Shown here: in pieces, positions 16,712 through 25,342 of the stretch
Position numbering within the stretch: position 1 is the stretch's first letter
Layout: each line of letters begins with the position of its first letter
From: an uncultured Clostridia bacterium
GTDB taxonomy: Bacteria > Bacillota > Clostridia > Oscillospirales > Ruminococcaceae
NCBI GenBank assembly: GCA_948465665.1
Contig: CAOJXI010000003.1
Coordinates: 1-33,530 of the forward strand
Length of the DNA: 33,530 nt
Direction: 5' to 3'
Notes under the pieces: generated by a model
The model's database searches: none
The model's input: only the letters and a program-made list of their open reading frames with translations
What the model was told of the DNA's origin: nothing
Program-made: the position numbers and the translations under genes

Positions 16712-18619
16712 CTAATATTTTACCCCCAACTTTTTCATCCTCCGCCATAGGGTGGACGGGTTAATATGGAGCATCTGCGCAGCTAAAGTACGATTCCCGC
16801 CGCATTTTTTTAAAACCTGTTCCAATTCCTCGGCGCGGGGATCTTTCAGTATAACTTTTTCCTCTTGGTTTGGAGAAGCGAAGGACGTTTCTCCCTCCAT
16901 ACTCTCTTTAATAAAAACCTCGTCTACAATCCGCTTAGGTGTAGTCAATACCAATCTGCGGCAGCAGGATGCCAGTTCGGGCAGATTATAAGGCCATTCC
17001 TGCATTTGTATCCATTTTTCTGCATTGTTGGTCAATCGAATAAACCGGGAAAACCTGTTTTGGCTCTGCTGTAAAAAATAATGTGCCAGGGGAAGGATAT
17101 CGTCTTTCCTTTCCCTTAAAGGCGGGATACGAACCGTAAGGGCATTAAGAGCATAGAAAAATCCAGGGTGCATCATGCCGCTGCCCAAAAGCTCCACAGG
17201 GGAACGGGTTTCAGAGGCAATTACCCGCAGCCGCGCCGGAAAAGGGCGGCTGTCACGTCCGCGAAAAATAATGCCCTGTGTGAGCAGGCGTTCCAGGCGA
17301 AATTGCGCTTCCAAGCTTAACGACCCTGCCTGTTCTAAATATAAAGTTCCGCCTTCTGCCATACCTGCGTATCCTTTAGAAAGGATACGCCCTTCTATTG
17401 TTTCAGTTCCAAAAATGGCATCGCACTGTTCCAAATGATCAATACACCCACAGGGAACGATTATAAATGGGCCGGAGGGGTTGCAGCTATGGATACAGCG
17501 TGCAATCGTTTCCTTTCCTGTTCCAGCTTCCCCTAGTAAAAAAACCGGAACAGATAGGGCAGAGACTTCTTTTGCCTGACGGATAACTTTTTGATACGTT
17601 TGGGAAACGGCGATTAAATCCTCAAAGTGCAGGCCCCCTGATTGTCCCCGGCGGTAAAGTTCCCGGCGCATTTGGGTTTCCATTTCTTCCAGCCTGCGGC
17701 CTTCATGAAAAGATAAAATTGCCCCATTGGGGCGGCCTTCCACCAGGATAGGGGTCATAGTGGCAGCTAAGGTTGTAGCCCCTGCCGACAACACGACTGA
17801 AAACAATTCTTCTCCCTTCTCAAAAACCTGGTTCACTAGCTCTGGCGGGAAGTCGGGAAACTGTCTGCACAATGGCTTCCCTTCCAATTCCCTTTCCGCT
17901 TTGCCAAGCAAAAGTTCCGCAGGATGGTTTGCATGGGTGATAATTCCTTCCCCGCTGATACGGAGAACCCCATTGTGCGTATTATCCAGGAGTGTTCGGA
18001 ATTCTGCGGTGTTGCGCTTTTCCAGATTGCTGGCAAAGGCTACCTTCTCTGCAACGCGGAAAGCCTCTGCAATTGATTCCCTGCCTGAAGACAGGAATAA
18101 ATGGGGCAAGCCTAACTGTAAGGCTTTACGGCAGACTGCATCTCCGCCAATGACAAGTTCTGCTCCATCTGTTTTAGCCTGGACAACGGCAGAGGGAATT
18201 TGAGAGGAATCCTCTACAAAATAGTGGGTTAGGGCAACATTGTACAAATTATTGAAAGATGACATATCACAGAACATATTGGAAAACCCAACGACTGCTA
18301 TATTAGGGCGCTGGTTTTCTGCAAGGGGGAGAACCGCTTTTGCCTGAAGGATAAGGGAAGCCATTTCCTGGCCTGTCAGTTGGATTTCTACAACAGGGAT
18401 TGGAACAGCGTGTTTCATCAGGGAAGCCTGAACCCCCCGGCCAATCAGGATATCCGCCCCCTGTTCGACTGCCCAGCGGGCCTTTTCAGCAGCCTGATCT
18501 GTTTCAATGGCTTGGACAAGAAGCAGACAGGCAGAACTATGCCGGAGAAGCTGTTGGGCGGCTTCCTCAGCTTGTTTGACCATTTCCTCGCGGGGAACGA
18601 AACAGATTAGATTCGCCAT
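16712..18619 (-). CDS. PrpR_N / PAS / AAA+ / Fis-type HTH transcriptional regulator with degenerate AAA+ motifs
   Basis: PrpR-like sensor N-terminus, PAS-like 'NGVLRISGEGIITHANHPAELLLG', Walker A 'GEAGTGKE', 'PPLRERKDDI', C-terminal 'NRTLAAQMLHINPSTLWRRMKKLGV'. Confidence 0.88.
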   Translation of the reverse strand: MANLICFVPREEMVKQAEEAAQQLLRHSSACLLLVQAIETDQAAEKARWAVEQGADILIGRGVQASLMKHAVPIPVVEIQLTGQEMASLILQAKAVLPLAENQRPNIAVVGFSNMFCDMSSFNNLYNVALTHYFVEDSSQIPSAVVQAKTDGAELVIGGDAVCRKALQLGLPHLFLSSGRESIAEAFRVAEKVAFASNLEKRNTAEFRTLLDNTHNGVLRISGEGIITHANHPAELLLGKAERELEGKPLCRQFPDFPPELVNQVFEKGEELFSVVLSAGATTLAATMTPILVEGRPNGAILSFHEGRRLEEMETQMRRELYRRGQSGGLHFEDLIAVSQTYQKVIRQAKEVSALSVPVFLLGEAGTGKETIARCIHSCNPSGPFIIVPCGCIDHLEQCDAIFGTETIEGRILSKGYAGMAEGGTLYLEQAGSLSLEAQFRLERLLTQGIIFRGRDSRPFPARLRVIASETRSPVELLGSGMMHPGFFYALNALTVRIPPLRERKDDILPLAHYFLQQSQNRFSRFIRLTNNAEKWIQMQEWPYNLPELASCCRRLVLTTPKRIVDEVFIKESMEGETSFASPNQEEKVILKDPRAEELEQVLKKCGGNRTLAAQMLHINPSTLWRRMKKLGVKY

Positions 18620-18780
18620 AGGATAAGCTCCTTTTTAATCTTACCGTTTAGGGGTAATAGAGGGATTTCGCGCCTGGCGGATTTCGTTCGGCTCTACTGA
18701 ACTGGCGGCCAGAGTTGTCACCCTGGCCGCCATATCTTTTTGCATTGCTTTATGTACTGCCTGCTTTTGGTTTATTCCCT

Positions 18781-20448
18781 TTATTTTTTCATGATTGCAC
18801 CTTTATTTGCGCTTTCTACCCATTTTGCATATCTTCCCAGCCATCCGGTCTTAATAGAAGGTTCCTTTGGCGACCAGGATTTTTTCCGTTCTGCCCATTC
18901 CTCGTCGGAGATATCGGCATGAATTGAATAATGTGGAATGTCAATTTGAATCATATCCCCATCTTTCAGCAGACCGATTTCCCCGCCTTCAGCAGCTTCC
19001 GGGCAGACATGACCAATTGACGCCCCCCTTGAAGCGCCGGAAAATCTCCCGTCGGTAATTAATGCAACTGTTTTATCCAGCTTCATTCCTGCCAGCGCGC
19101 TGGTTGGGTTAAGCATTTCACGCATACCGGGGCCGCCTTTTGGCCCTTCATAACGGATAACCACAACGTCGCCGTCCACAATGCGGCCATTATAAATGGC
19201 GTCAATGGCTTCATCCTCGCTGTCAAAAACCCTGGCAGGCCCAGTATGGACCAGCATTTCAGGGGCTACAGCACTTCTTTTAACAACGCATCCTTCCCTA
19301 GCAATATTTCCCCATAAAACCGCCAAACCTCCGGTTTTGGAGTAGGGTTCTTCTACGGTGCGGATGGTTGAGGTATCACGATTTACAGCGTTCTGGATAT
19401 TTTCCAAAACGGATTTCCCAGTAACAGTAAGCAGGGAACCATCAATCAGTCCATGCTCTGCAAGCTGCTTCATTACAACCGGAACCCCTCCGGCAGCATT
19501 GAGGTCTTGGATATGGGTTGGCCCTGCCGGGGCAAGATGGCAAAGGTTCGGAACAACTTCGCTGACCTCATTAAATGTCTCTAAACTGACGGGAGCTTCA
19601 GCTTCATTGGCAATTGCCAGCAAATGGAGAACGCTGTTTGTAGAACATCCCAGCGCCATATCAGTAGCAACTGCATTTTTAAAGGCGGCAGGCGTTAAAA
19701 TATCCCTTGGACAAATGTTTTTCTTTACCAATTCCATAATCTGCATCCCCGAACGTTTGGCTAATTGGATTCGCTCGCTATGTACTGCCGGAATTGTACC
19801 ATTGCCGGGCAGCGCCATCCCAATCGCTTCACTCAGACAGTTCATGGAATTAGCGGTGTACATCCCTGAACAGCTTCCGCATCCAGGGCAGCAGTCCATT
19901 TCAAACTGTTTCAGTTCGTCCGCATCAATAAATCCGGCCTTGTAGCTGCCTACTGCTTCAAACATTTTGCTCAGACTGATTTCTTCCCCGTTATGGCATC
20001 CTGCCATCATCGGCCCGCCGCTGATAACGATAGAGGGGATATTCAGGCGCGCCGCCGCCATTAACATGGCAGGGACTATTTTATCACAGTTAGGGATTAA
20101 TACCAGCCCGTCAAAACCATGGGCCAGCGCCATCGTTTCAATACTGTCTGCAATCAGTTCGCGGCTGGGAAGGCTGTATTTCATTCCTTGATGCCCCATT
20201 GCAATCCCATCACATACCCCAATAGCCGGAACCAGAATTGGCGTTCCGCCTGCCATGCTTACGCCGGTTTTGGCGGCAGCGGCAATTTTATCTAAATGAA
20301 TATGGCCGGGGATAATTTCATTAAAGGCGCTGACCACTCCGATTAAAGGGCGGTTCAGTTCTTCATCTGTATAACCCATTGCATAGAACAGAGAACGGTT
20401 AGGGGCACGTTCCGGCCCTTTAATTACATTTTCACTTCTAAGAGACAC
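18781..20448 (-). CDS. ilvD: Dihydroxy-acid dehydratase
   Basis: '[34 protein letters not shown]', '[20 protein letters not shown]', '[36 protein letters not shown]', '[18 protein letters not shown]'. Confidence 0.98.
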   Translation of the reverse strand: MSLRSENVIKGPERAPNRSLFYAMGYTDEELNRPLIGVVSAFNEIIPGHIHLDKIAAAAKTGVSMAGGTPILVPAIGVCDGIAMGHQGMKYSLPSRELIADSIETMALAHGFDGLVLIPNCDKIVPAMLMAAARLNIPSIVISGGPMMAGCHNGEEISLSKMFEAVGSYKAGFIDADELKQFEMDCCPGCGSCSGMYTANSMNCLSEAIGMALPGNGTIPAVHSERIQLAKRSGMQIMELVKKNICPRDILTPAAFKNAVATDMALGCSTNSVLHLLAIANEAEAPVSLETFNEVSEVVPNLCHLAPAGPTHIQDLNAAGGVPVVMKQLAEHGLIDGSLLTVTGKSVLENIQNAVNRDTSTIRTVEEPYSKTGGLAVLWGNIAREGCVVKRSAVAPEMLVHTGPARVFDSEDEAIDAIYNGRIVDGDVVVIRYEGPKGGPGMREMLNPTSALAGMKLDKTVALITDGRFSGASRGASIGHVCPEAAEGGEIGLLKDGDMIQIDIPHYSIHADISDEEWAERKKSWSPKEPSIKTGWLGRYAKWVESANKGAIMKK

Positions 20449-20507
20449 TGTAATACCTCCTAAATATGTGCCCGAAGGCGGATTTATTTTCAGTCCGGTT
20501 TTCTTTC

Positions 20508-20535
20508 ATTATAGATTATTTTAAAAATTTGTCAA
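20508..20535 (-). promoter_or_regulatory. Sigma70-type promoter of ilvD
   Basis: On minus strand TTGACA - 16 nt - TATAAT. Confidence 0.7.
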
Positions 20536-20578
20536 CCCTCTTTAAAAGGGCAGACAACTTAAAAAGCTTTCAAACTTA

Positions 20579-20608
20579 TTGACAGCGCTACATTAAAAGG
20601 AGTATAAT
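20579..20608 (+). promoter_or_regulatory. Antitoxin sRNA promoter, locus 1
   Basis: TTGACA - 18 nt - TATAAT (consensus boxes). Confidence 0.8.
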
Positions 20609-20614
20609 ATAAAT

Positions 20615-20702
20615 ACAAACGAGGAACCTGAAAGACGGTTGCTCCCTCATTAGCAGTTAGAAATAACCGTAGAGTTAGCAGGTCTAGCGGTTATTTCTTT
20701 TT
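20615..20702 (+). ncRNA. Candidate type I antitoxin sRNA, locus 1
   Basis: Starts downstream of a consensus promoter and ends at intrinsic terminator GAAATAACCG...CGGTTATTTCTTTTT; two further copies in window. Confidence 0.7.
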
Positions 20703-20807
20703 GCCGTTATTATGAAAAAAGTTGACGATTGAAATAACAAGATTAATGATACTTACTATTGCAATCGTATACTGAAGTAAAGAACCCCATGTAACAACTT
20801 CTGTCAT
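20691..20807 (-). CDS. Candidate type I toxin, 38-aa hydrophobic peptide MTEVVTWGSLLQYTIAIVSIINLVISIVNFFHNNGKKK
   Basis: ATG preceded by GGGAGGGG SD; one TM helix with lysine tail; own minus-strand promoter; conserved in 3 copies. Confidence 0.75.
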   Translation of the reverse strand: MTEVVTWGSLLQYTIAIVSIINLVISIVNFFHNNGKKK

Positions 20808-20974
20808 CCGTTTCCCCTCCCTTCCGCGTACAGACTGCACGCTTGCGAAAGGGGAATCCAAACATAAAAAGAAATGTACTCCCCTTTCTGGAAATCAGGT
20901 AAAAGGGAGCAACCGCCCGTCTATTTTGGCTCCCCTAAGAGAACCAAAATTCAGATTCCTCGTTTGTATCTTTT

Positions 20975-21003
20975 ATAATAGCTATAATTCGACTTTTTGT
21001 CAA
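20975..21003 (-). promoter_or_regulatory. Toxin promoter, locus 1
   Basis: Minus strand TTGACA - 17 nt - TATTAT. Confidence 0.75.
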
Positions 21004-21044
21004 TTATGTATTTGGAATTTAGAGGGTAAAATATTTAAAATGTC

Positions 21045-21074
21045 TTGACAGAAGCACTTCAGAAAATGTATAAT
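21045..21074 (+). promoter_or_regulatory. Antitoxin sRNA promoter, locus 2
   Basis: TTGACA - 18 nt - TATAAT. Confidence 0.8.
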
Positions 21075-21080
21075 ATAAAT

Positions 21081-21164
21081 ACAAACGAGGAACCTGAAAG
21101 ACGGTTGCTCCCATAGGCTATTAGAAATAACCGTAGGGCTCAAATCTAGCGGTTATTTCTTTTT
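21081..21164 (+). ncRNA. Candidate type I antitoxin sRNA, locus 2
   Basis: As locus 1, terminator GAAATAACCG-tagggctcaaatctag-CGGTTATTTCTTTTT. Confidence 0.7.
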
Positions 21165-21269
21165 GCCGTTATTATGAAAAAAGTTGACGATTGAAATAAC
21201 AAGATTAATGATACTTACTATTGCAATCGTATACTGAAGTAAAGAACCCCATGTAACAACTTCTGTCAT
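21153..21269 (-). CDS. Candidate type I toxin, 38 aa, same peptide as locus 1
   Basis: Coding sequence matches 20691-20807. Confidence 0.75.
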   Translation of the reverse strand: MTEVVTWGSLLQYTIAIVSIINLVISIVNFFHNNGKKK

Positions 21270-21438
21270 CCGTTTCCCCTCCCTTCCGCGTACAGACTGC
21301 ACGCTTGCGAAAGGGGAATCCAAACATAAAAAAGAAATGTACTCCCCTTTCTGGAAATCAGGTAAAAGGGAGCAGCCGCCCGTCTATTTTGGTTCTCCTA
21401 AGAGAATCAAAATTCAGATTCCTCGTTTGCTGATTTAT

Positions 21439-21467
21439 ATCATACCTGCGTTTTCTCTATTTGTCAA
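21439..21467 (-). promoter_or_regulatory. Toxin promoter, locus 2
   Basis: Minus strand TTGACA - 17 nt - TATGAT. Confidence 0.75.
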
Positions 21468-21602
21468 TTATTTTATAAAAAAACAAATATTTTTTGCAAG
21501 TTTGCCGCTTGACTTTTCCTTAAAATGCAAGTAGTATAGTTCAGACCTTCATTTTTACAGCCTGCATTTCAATTAAACGCCGGTTACGGCAGGAAAGGTT
21601 AA

Positions 21603-22955
21603 GTGATTTTTTTGGTCAGGGATATGACACAGGGCAGCCCCTTGAAACTTATCTTAGGGTTTGCCATTCCTATGGCAATCGGGAACATTTTCCAACAGCT
21701 TTATAGTATGGCAGATACCATTATTGTGGGAAAATTTGTCGGAGTGGATGCGCTTGCAGCAGTTGGCTCAACAGGTTCTTTGAACTTCCTAATCCTAGGA
21801 TTTGTCCTGGGGATTTGCAGCGGTTTTACCATCCCTATTTCCCAATGCTTTGGCGCAGACGATATGAAAGGTATGCGCCGCTGTGTTGCAAATTCTATTT
21901 ACTTGTGCGTTGCCATTACTGGTCTGCTTACTATCATTACTCTGTTATTTACCCGCCAGTTTTTACAATGGATGCACACCCCTGAGGACATCTTCCAGGG
22001 TGCATACGACTATATTATTGTTATCTTTGGCGGGATGTTTGCAATGATGCTTTATAATCTTCTCTCTGGGTTTCTCCGCGCCTTGGGGGACAGCCGGACG
22101 CCATTGTTTTTCCTGATTGTTTCTTCTATTGTAAATATTATACTGGATTTGGTATTTATCTTGATGTTCCATACAGGGGTAGCGGGGGCAGCATGGGCAA
22201 CCGTTATTTCCCAGATAGTTTCCGGGGTCCTATGTTTGGTCTACATTATAAAAAGGTTTCCGGTTCTTCATTTGGATAAAGACGATATGACTGTTGATAC
22301 CAAAATAATGGTTCGTCTGGCACGAAATGGAATTCCTATGGCACTACAATTTTCCATTACGGCAGTAGGCAGTATTGTAATACAAACAGCCGTAAATACA
22401 TTAGGTTCTGCTGTTGTTGCCGCTATCACTGCCGCTGGAAAAGTCCAAAACCTGGTGACACAGCCCATGGACTCCCTGGGGGCAACTGCCGCTACCTACT
22501 GCGGACAGAATTTAGGCGCGCAGAAGGTGGATCGCATCCATCAGGGATTTCGTAAATTTGTTATGGTTTCAACCATTTATGCTATATTCTGTATGGTCGT
22601 TGTGATGGTGTTTGGCTCTACCATCTCCCTGCTCTTTGTAGATAAATCTGAAACCGCCATTTTAGGGCTGATTAGACAATATTTAATCTGGAATGGAGCC
22701 TTCTTTATTCCCTTGGCTCTTATCTTTATTTTCCGAAACGGGCTCCAGGGGATGGGGTTTGGGATTTCCGCTATGCTGGCCGGAATCTGTGAAATGGTGG
22801 CTCGTTCCGCAGTTGCCTTTACCTTAATAAAACCTTTGGGGTTTACAGGAGCCTGCCTTTCCAATCCTGCGGCATGGGTTGCCGCTGACCTGCTCCTTAT
22901 CCCCATGTACTTCCACGTTATACGGATTCTTGACGCCAAGTTTAAGGCAAAATAA
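21603..22955 (+). CDS. MATE family efflux transporter
   Basis: 'GSPLKLILGFAIPMAIGNIFQQLYSMADTIIVGKFVGVDALAAVGSTGSLNFLILG' MATE signature; GTG start with RBS (ATG 21624 also possible). Confidence 0.95.
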   Translation: MIFLVRDMTQGSPLKLILGFAIPMAIGNIFQQLYSMADTIIVGKFVGVDALAAVGSTGSLNFLILGFVLGICSGFTIPISQCFGADDMKGMRRCVANSIYLCVAITGLLTIITLLFTRQFLQWMHTPEDIFQGAYDYIIVIFGGMFAMMLYNLLSGFLRALGDSRTPLFFLIVSSIVNIILDLVFILMFHTGVAGAAWATVISQIVSGVLCLVYIIKRFPVLHLDKDDMTVDTKIMVRLARNGIPMALQFSITAVGSIVIQTAVNTLGSAVVAAITAAGKVQNLVTQPMDSLGATAATYCGQNLGAQKVDRIHQGFRKFVMVSTIYAIFCMVVVMVFGSTISLLFVDKSETAILGLIRQYLIWNGAFFIPLALIFIFRNGLQGMGFGISAMLAGICEMVARSAVAFTLIKPLGFTGACLSNPAAWVAADLLLIPMYFHVIRILDAKFKAK

Positions 22956-22969
22956 TCAATAGCTTTCAT

Positions 22970-23641
22970 TTACATATCTTCAGAAGGGGAGGCCGTCTGT
23001 TTGGAAACGGACGGCTTCCCCTTTCCCACAGTTTGGACAAAATCAATTAAAAAAGAGGATAGTGTAACTGTTATCAGGGAAAATGCAATTCTCTTGAAGG
23101 GGATATAAGTAAGGGAAAGCAAAAGAACTGTTATATCTGTTGCAAGATATGCCCTTGAAATCCGACAGCGGGTAAGTTTGGAGATAACCAGCGCTAAAGC
23201 ATCATCACCTCCGCTTGAACCTCCCTGGCGGATAACAATGCCACAGCCAATTCCAACAAATAGCCCGCCAACCAATGCGGCAGCCAGCGGATGGGCAGAT
23301 AAATTCGGAAGGACTGGCGGGAAGGACTCCCATAAACGGGAAAATCCTGCAAAACACAAGGTAGAAAAAATGGAGGTTTTTAAAAAGTCTTTTCCTAAAA
23401 ATCGGAAGCCTAATAGGTAACAAATTGTATCCAAAATAGGGGAAAGGATGGATGGGGATAGACCAACCCAATAGTTTAAAAAAAGCAGCATCCCCAAAAC
23501 GCCTCCTTCTGTTATCCCTGTTTGCCGGTGGATATTGTAGATACCAAAGGAGAGGATGGATGAGCCAAGAAGGATTAAAAGGACTTTTGGAAGAGGGAAT
23601 AACCGTCGGCGTTCCTGGGTAATGCGCGCTAAAAAAGACAT
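22970..23641 (-). CDS. YitT family membrane protein
   Basis: 'GITEGGVLGMLLFLNYWVGLSPSILSPILD', 'VGGLFVGIGCGIVIRQGGSSGGDDALALVISK' YitT signature. Confidence 0.92.
   Translation of the reverse strand: MSFLARITQERRRLFPLPKVLLILLGSSILSFGIYNIHRQTGITEGGVLGMLLFLNYWVGLSPSILSPILDTICYLLGFRFLGKDFLKTSIFSTLCFAGFSRLWESFPPVLPNLSAHPLAAALVGGLFVGIGCGIVIRQGGSSGGDDALALVISKLTRCRISRAYLATDITVLLLSLTYIPFKRIAFSLITVTLSSFLIDFVQTVGKGKPSVSKQTASPSEDM
22985..23030. terminator. Hairpin overlapping the 3' coding end of the YitT gene
   Basis: GGGGAGGCCGTCTGTTtggaAACGGACGGCTTCCCCTTT between convergent genes. Confidence 0.6.
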
Positions 23642-23677
23642 GGAGATTTACCTCGTTTCTAAAGATAATGTGAATTA

Positions 23678-23838
23678 GAACCTGTATTCATAACCGGAGG
23701 ATGCTGGATGAGCGAGGATTTTTCCAGCCAGACAAGGAGGTTTTCCGCAGCAATCCTGACGGATTGCAAGGGAAAGCGACGCAGTATGGCGGGAAAAAGA
23801 CCGTTCAGACAGCGTGGAGCGGTTGTGAATACAGGTTC
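23678..23838. mobile_element. 161-bp MITE, copy 2
   Basis: Near-identical to 13208-13368; TTA at 23675-23677 and 23839-23841. Confidence 0.85.
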
Positions 23839-23876
23839 TTAGATAAGGCTCATTTGCTTATCCCCGCAAATCAGAC

Positions 23877-24599
23877 TTACAATACTTTAGACAGGAAATC
23901 TTTTAATCTTGGGTGCTGCGGATTTGCAAAAAACGCATTAGGTTCATTCTGTTCCACAATTACGCCGCCGTCCATAAAGAGCACCCTTGTTCCCACTTCC
24001 CTTGCAAATCCCATCTCATGTGTAACAACAACCATCGTCATACCTTCATCCGCCAGTTCACGCATCAATTCCAATACTTCCCCTACCATTTCAGGATCCA
24101 GCGCGCTGGTAGGTTCATCAAACAGGATAACATCCGGGTTCATTGCCAACGCCCTAACAATAGCAATCCTTTGTTTTTGTCCGCCGGAGATGCTGCTGGG
24201 GTATACGTCCGCCTTATCCGACAAGCCGATTCTCTCCAGTAATTTCCGGGCTTTTTCCTCTGCCTCATCTTTAGTCTGTCTCTTTAATGTCACAGGAGCC
24301 AAAGTAATATTTTGTAAAACCGTCAAATGGGGGAACAGGTTAAAGTGTTGGAAAACCATGCCCATTTTGCACCGTACCGCGTCAATGTTGGTGCCTTTTG
24401 CAGTAATGTTCTTTCCCTCAAACCAAATTTCCCCGCCAGTGGGGGACTCCAGTAAATTCAAACACCGCAGAAAGGTAGACTTCCCCGAACCGGATGGCCC
24501 AATTACAACAACCTTTTCACTCTTTTGGATTGTCTCGGTAATTCCATTTAGAACAACATTGTCGCCAAATTGTTTGGTAAGGTTTTTAACTTCTATCAC
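23877..24599 (-). CDS. Polar amino acid ABC transporter, ATP-binding protein
   Basis: '[18 protein letters not shown]', '[41 protein letters not shown]'; GTG start ([12 protein letters not shown]). Confidence 0.95.
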   Translation of the reverse strand: MIEVKNLTKQFGDNVVLNGITETIQKSEKVVVIGPSGSGKSTFLRCLNLLESPTGGEIWFEGKNITAKGTNIDAVRCKMGMVFQHFNLFPHLTVLQNITLAPVTLKRQTKDEAEEKARKLLERIGLSDKADVYPSSISGGQKQRIAIVRALAMNPDVILFDEPTSALDPEMVGEVLELMRELADEGMTMVVVTHEMGFAREVGTRVLFMDGGVIVEQNEPNAFFANPQHPRLKDFLSKVL

Positions 24600-25257
24600 T
24601 TTTCGCCAGTCTCCTTTCCAGGCGGCTGAAAATCTTTTCCAGCCCAAGGGTCATTATCAGATAAATAAGGGCTACTGTAAAAAGCGGAACCCATGGATTA
24701 TAAGTAGCGTTGCGGATCATATCCCCGGCCTTGGTCAAATCAGTAACAGCAATAAAGCTTGCCACTGACGTTTCTTTAATCAGTGCAATAAATTCGCTGG
24801 TGTAGGTGGGCAAAACTGCTTTAATAGCCTGAGGCAGAATAATCTTCCATAAGGTTTGGCTGTAAGAAAGCCCCAAAGAACGCCCGGCTTCCATTTGGCC
24901 CTTGTCTACCCCCTGGATGCCCGCCCGGAAAATTTCAGTGCAATATGCGCCGGAGTTTATCCCGAAGGCAAGGCTTGCCACCATAATTTCGTTTTTGCCG
25001 GAAAAGATAACAAAGCCGAATATCATTAACTGTGTCACCATGGGAATTCCCCGGATAATCGTAGTATATAAGTTTGCAAACCATCGCAGCGGCTTGATGG
25101 TGGATATTTTCATCAGTGCAAACAAACACCCCAGAATCGTTCCTATGATGATTGCAAAGAAAGCAATTTCAATGGTTTTTCCCAAACCGCTGAGAATAAC
25201 CTTCCATCCTTCGTTGGCAATCAGCACCCGGTTGATTACCTGAAAAAAATTGTTCAT
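24586..25257 (-). CDS. Polar amino acid ABC transporter, permease
   Basis: '[17 protein letters not shown]', '[57 protein letters not shown]'. Confidence 0.93.
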   Translation of the reverse strand: MNNFFQVINRVLIANEGWKVILSGLGKTIEIAFFAIIIGTILGCLFALMKISTIKPLRWFANLYTTIIRGIPMVTQLMIFGFVIFSGKNEIMVASLAFGINSGAYCTEIFRAGIQGVDKGQMEAGRSLGLSYSQTLWKIILPQAIKAVLPTYTSEFIALIKETSVASFIAVTDLTKAGDMIRNATYNPWVPLFTVALIYLIMTLGLEKIFSRLERRLAKSDRS

Positions 25258-25291
25258 TCCGAATTGATGCCCTCCCTCTGTAAATATGCTA

Positions 25292-25320
25292 ATAAGGACG
25301 GCCAAAGGCCGTCCTTAAAA
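25292..25320 (-). terminator. Hairpin between binding-protein gene and permease gene (possible partial terminator)
   Basis: TAAGGACGGCC-aaa-GGCCGTCCTTA. Confidence 0.6.
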
Positions 25321-25342
25321 CAGCGGAAATACCCAGAAACCT

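Noticed and set aside
17727-18203. 158-aa plus-strand ORF
   Set aside because: Antisense to the PrpR-like regulator coding frame.
19358-19945. 195-aa plus-strand ORF
   Set aside because: Antisense to ilvD, which is unambiguous.
21337-21534. 65-aa plus-strand ORF in TA-like locus 2
   Set aside because: Covers the antisense of the toxin leader and promoter; not present as a conserved ORF in locus 1.
23701-24768. 355-aa plus-strand ORF
   Set aside because: Runs through the MITE and then antisense to the clear ABC ATPase gene; translation has no domain sense.
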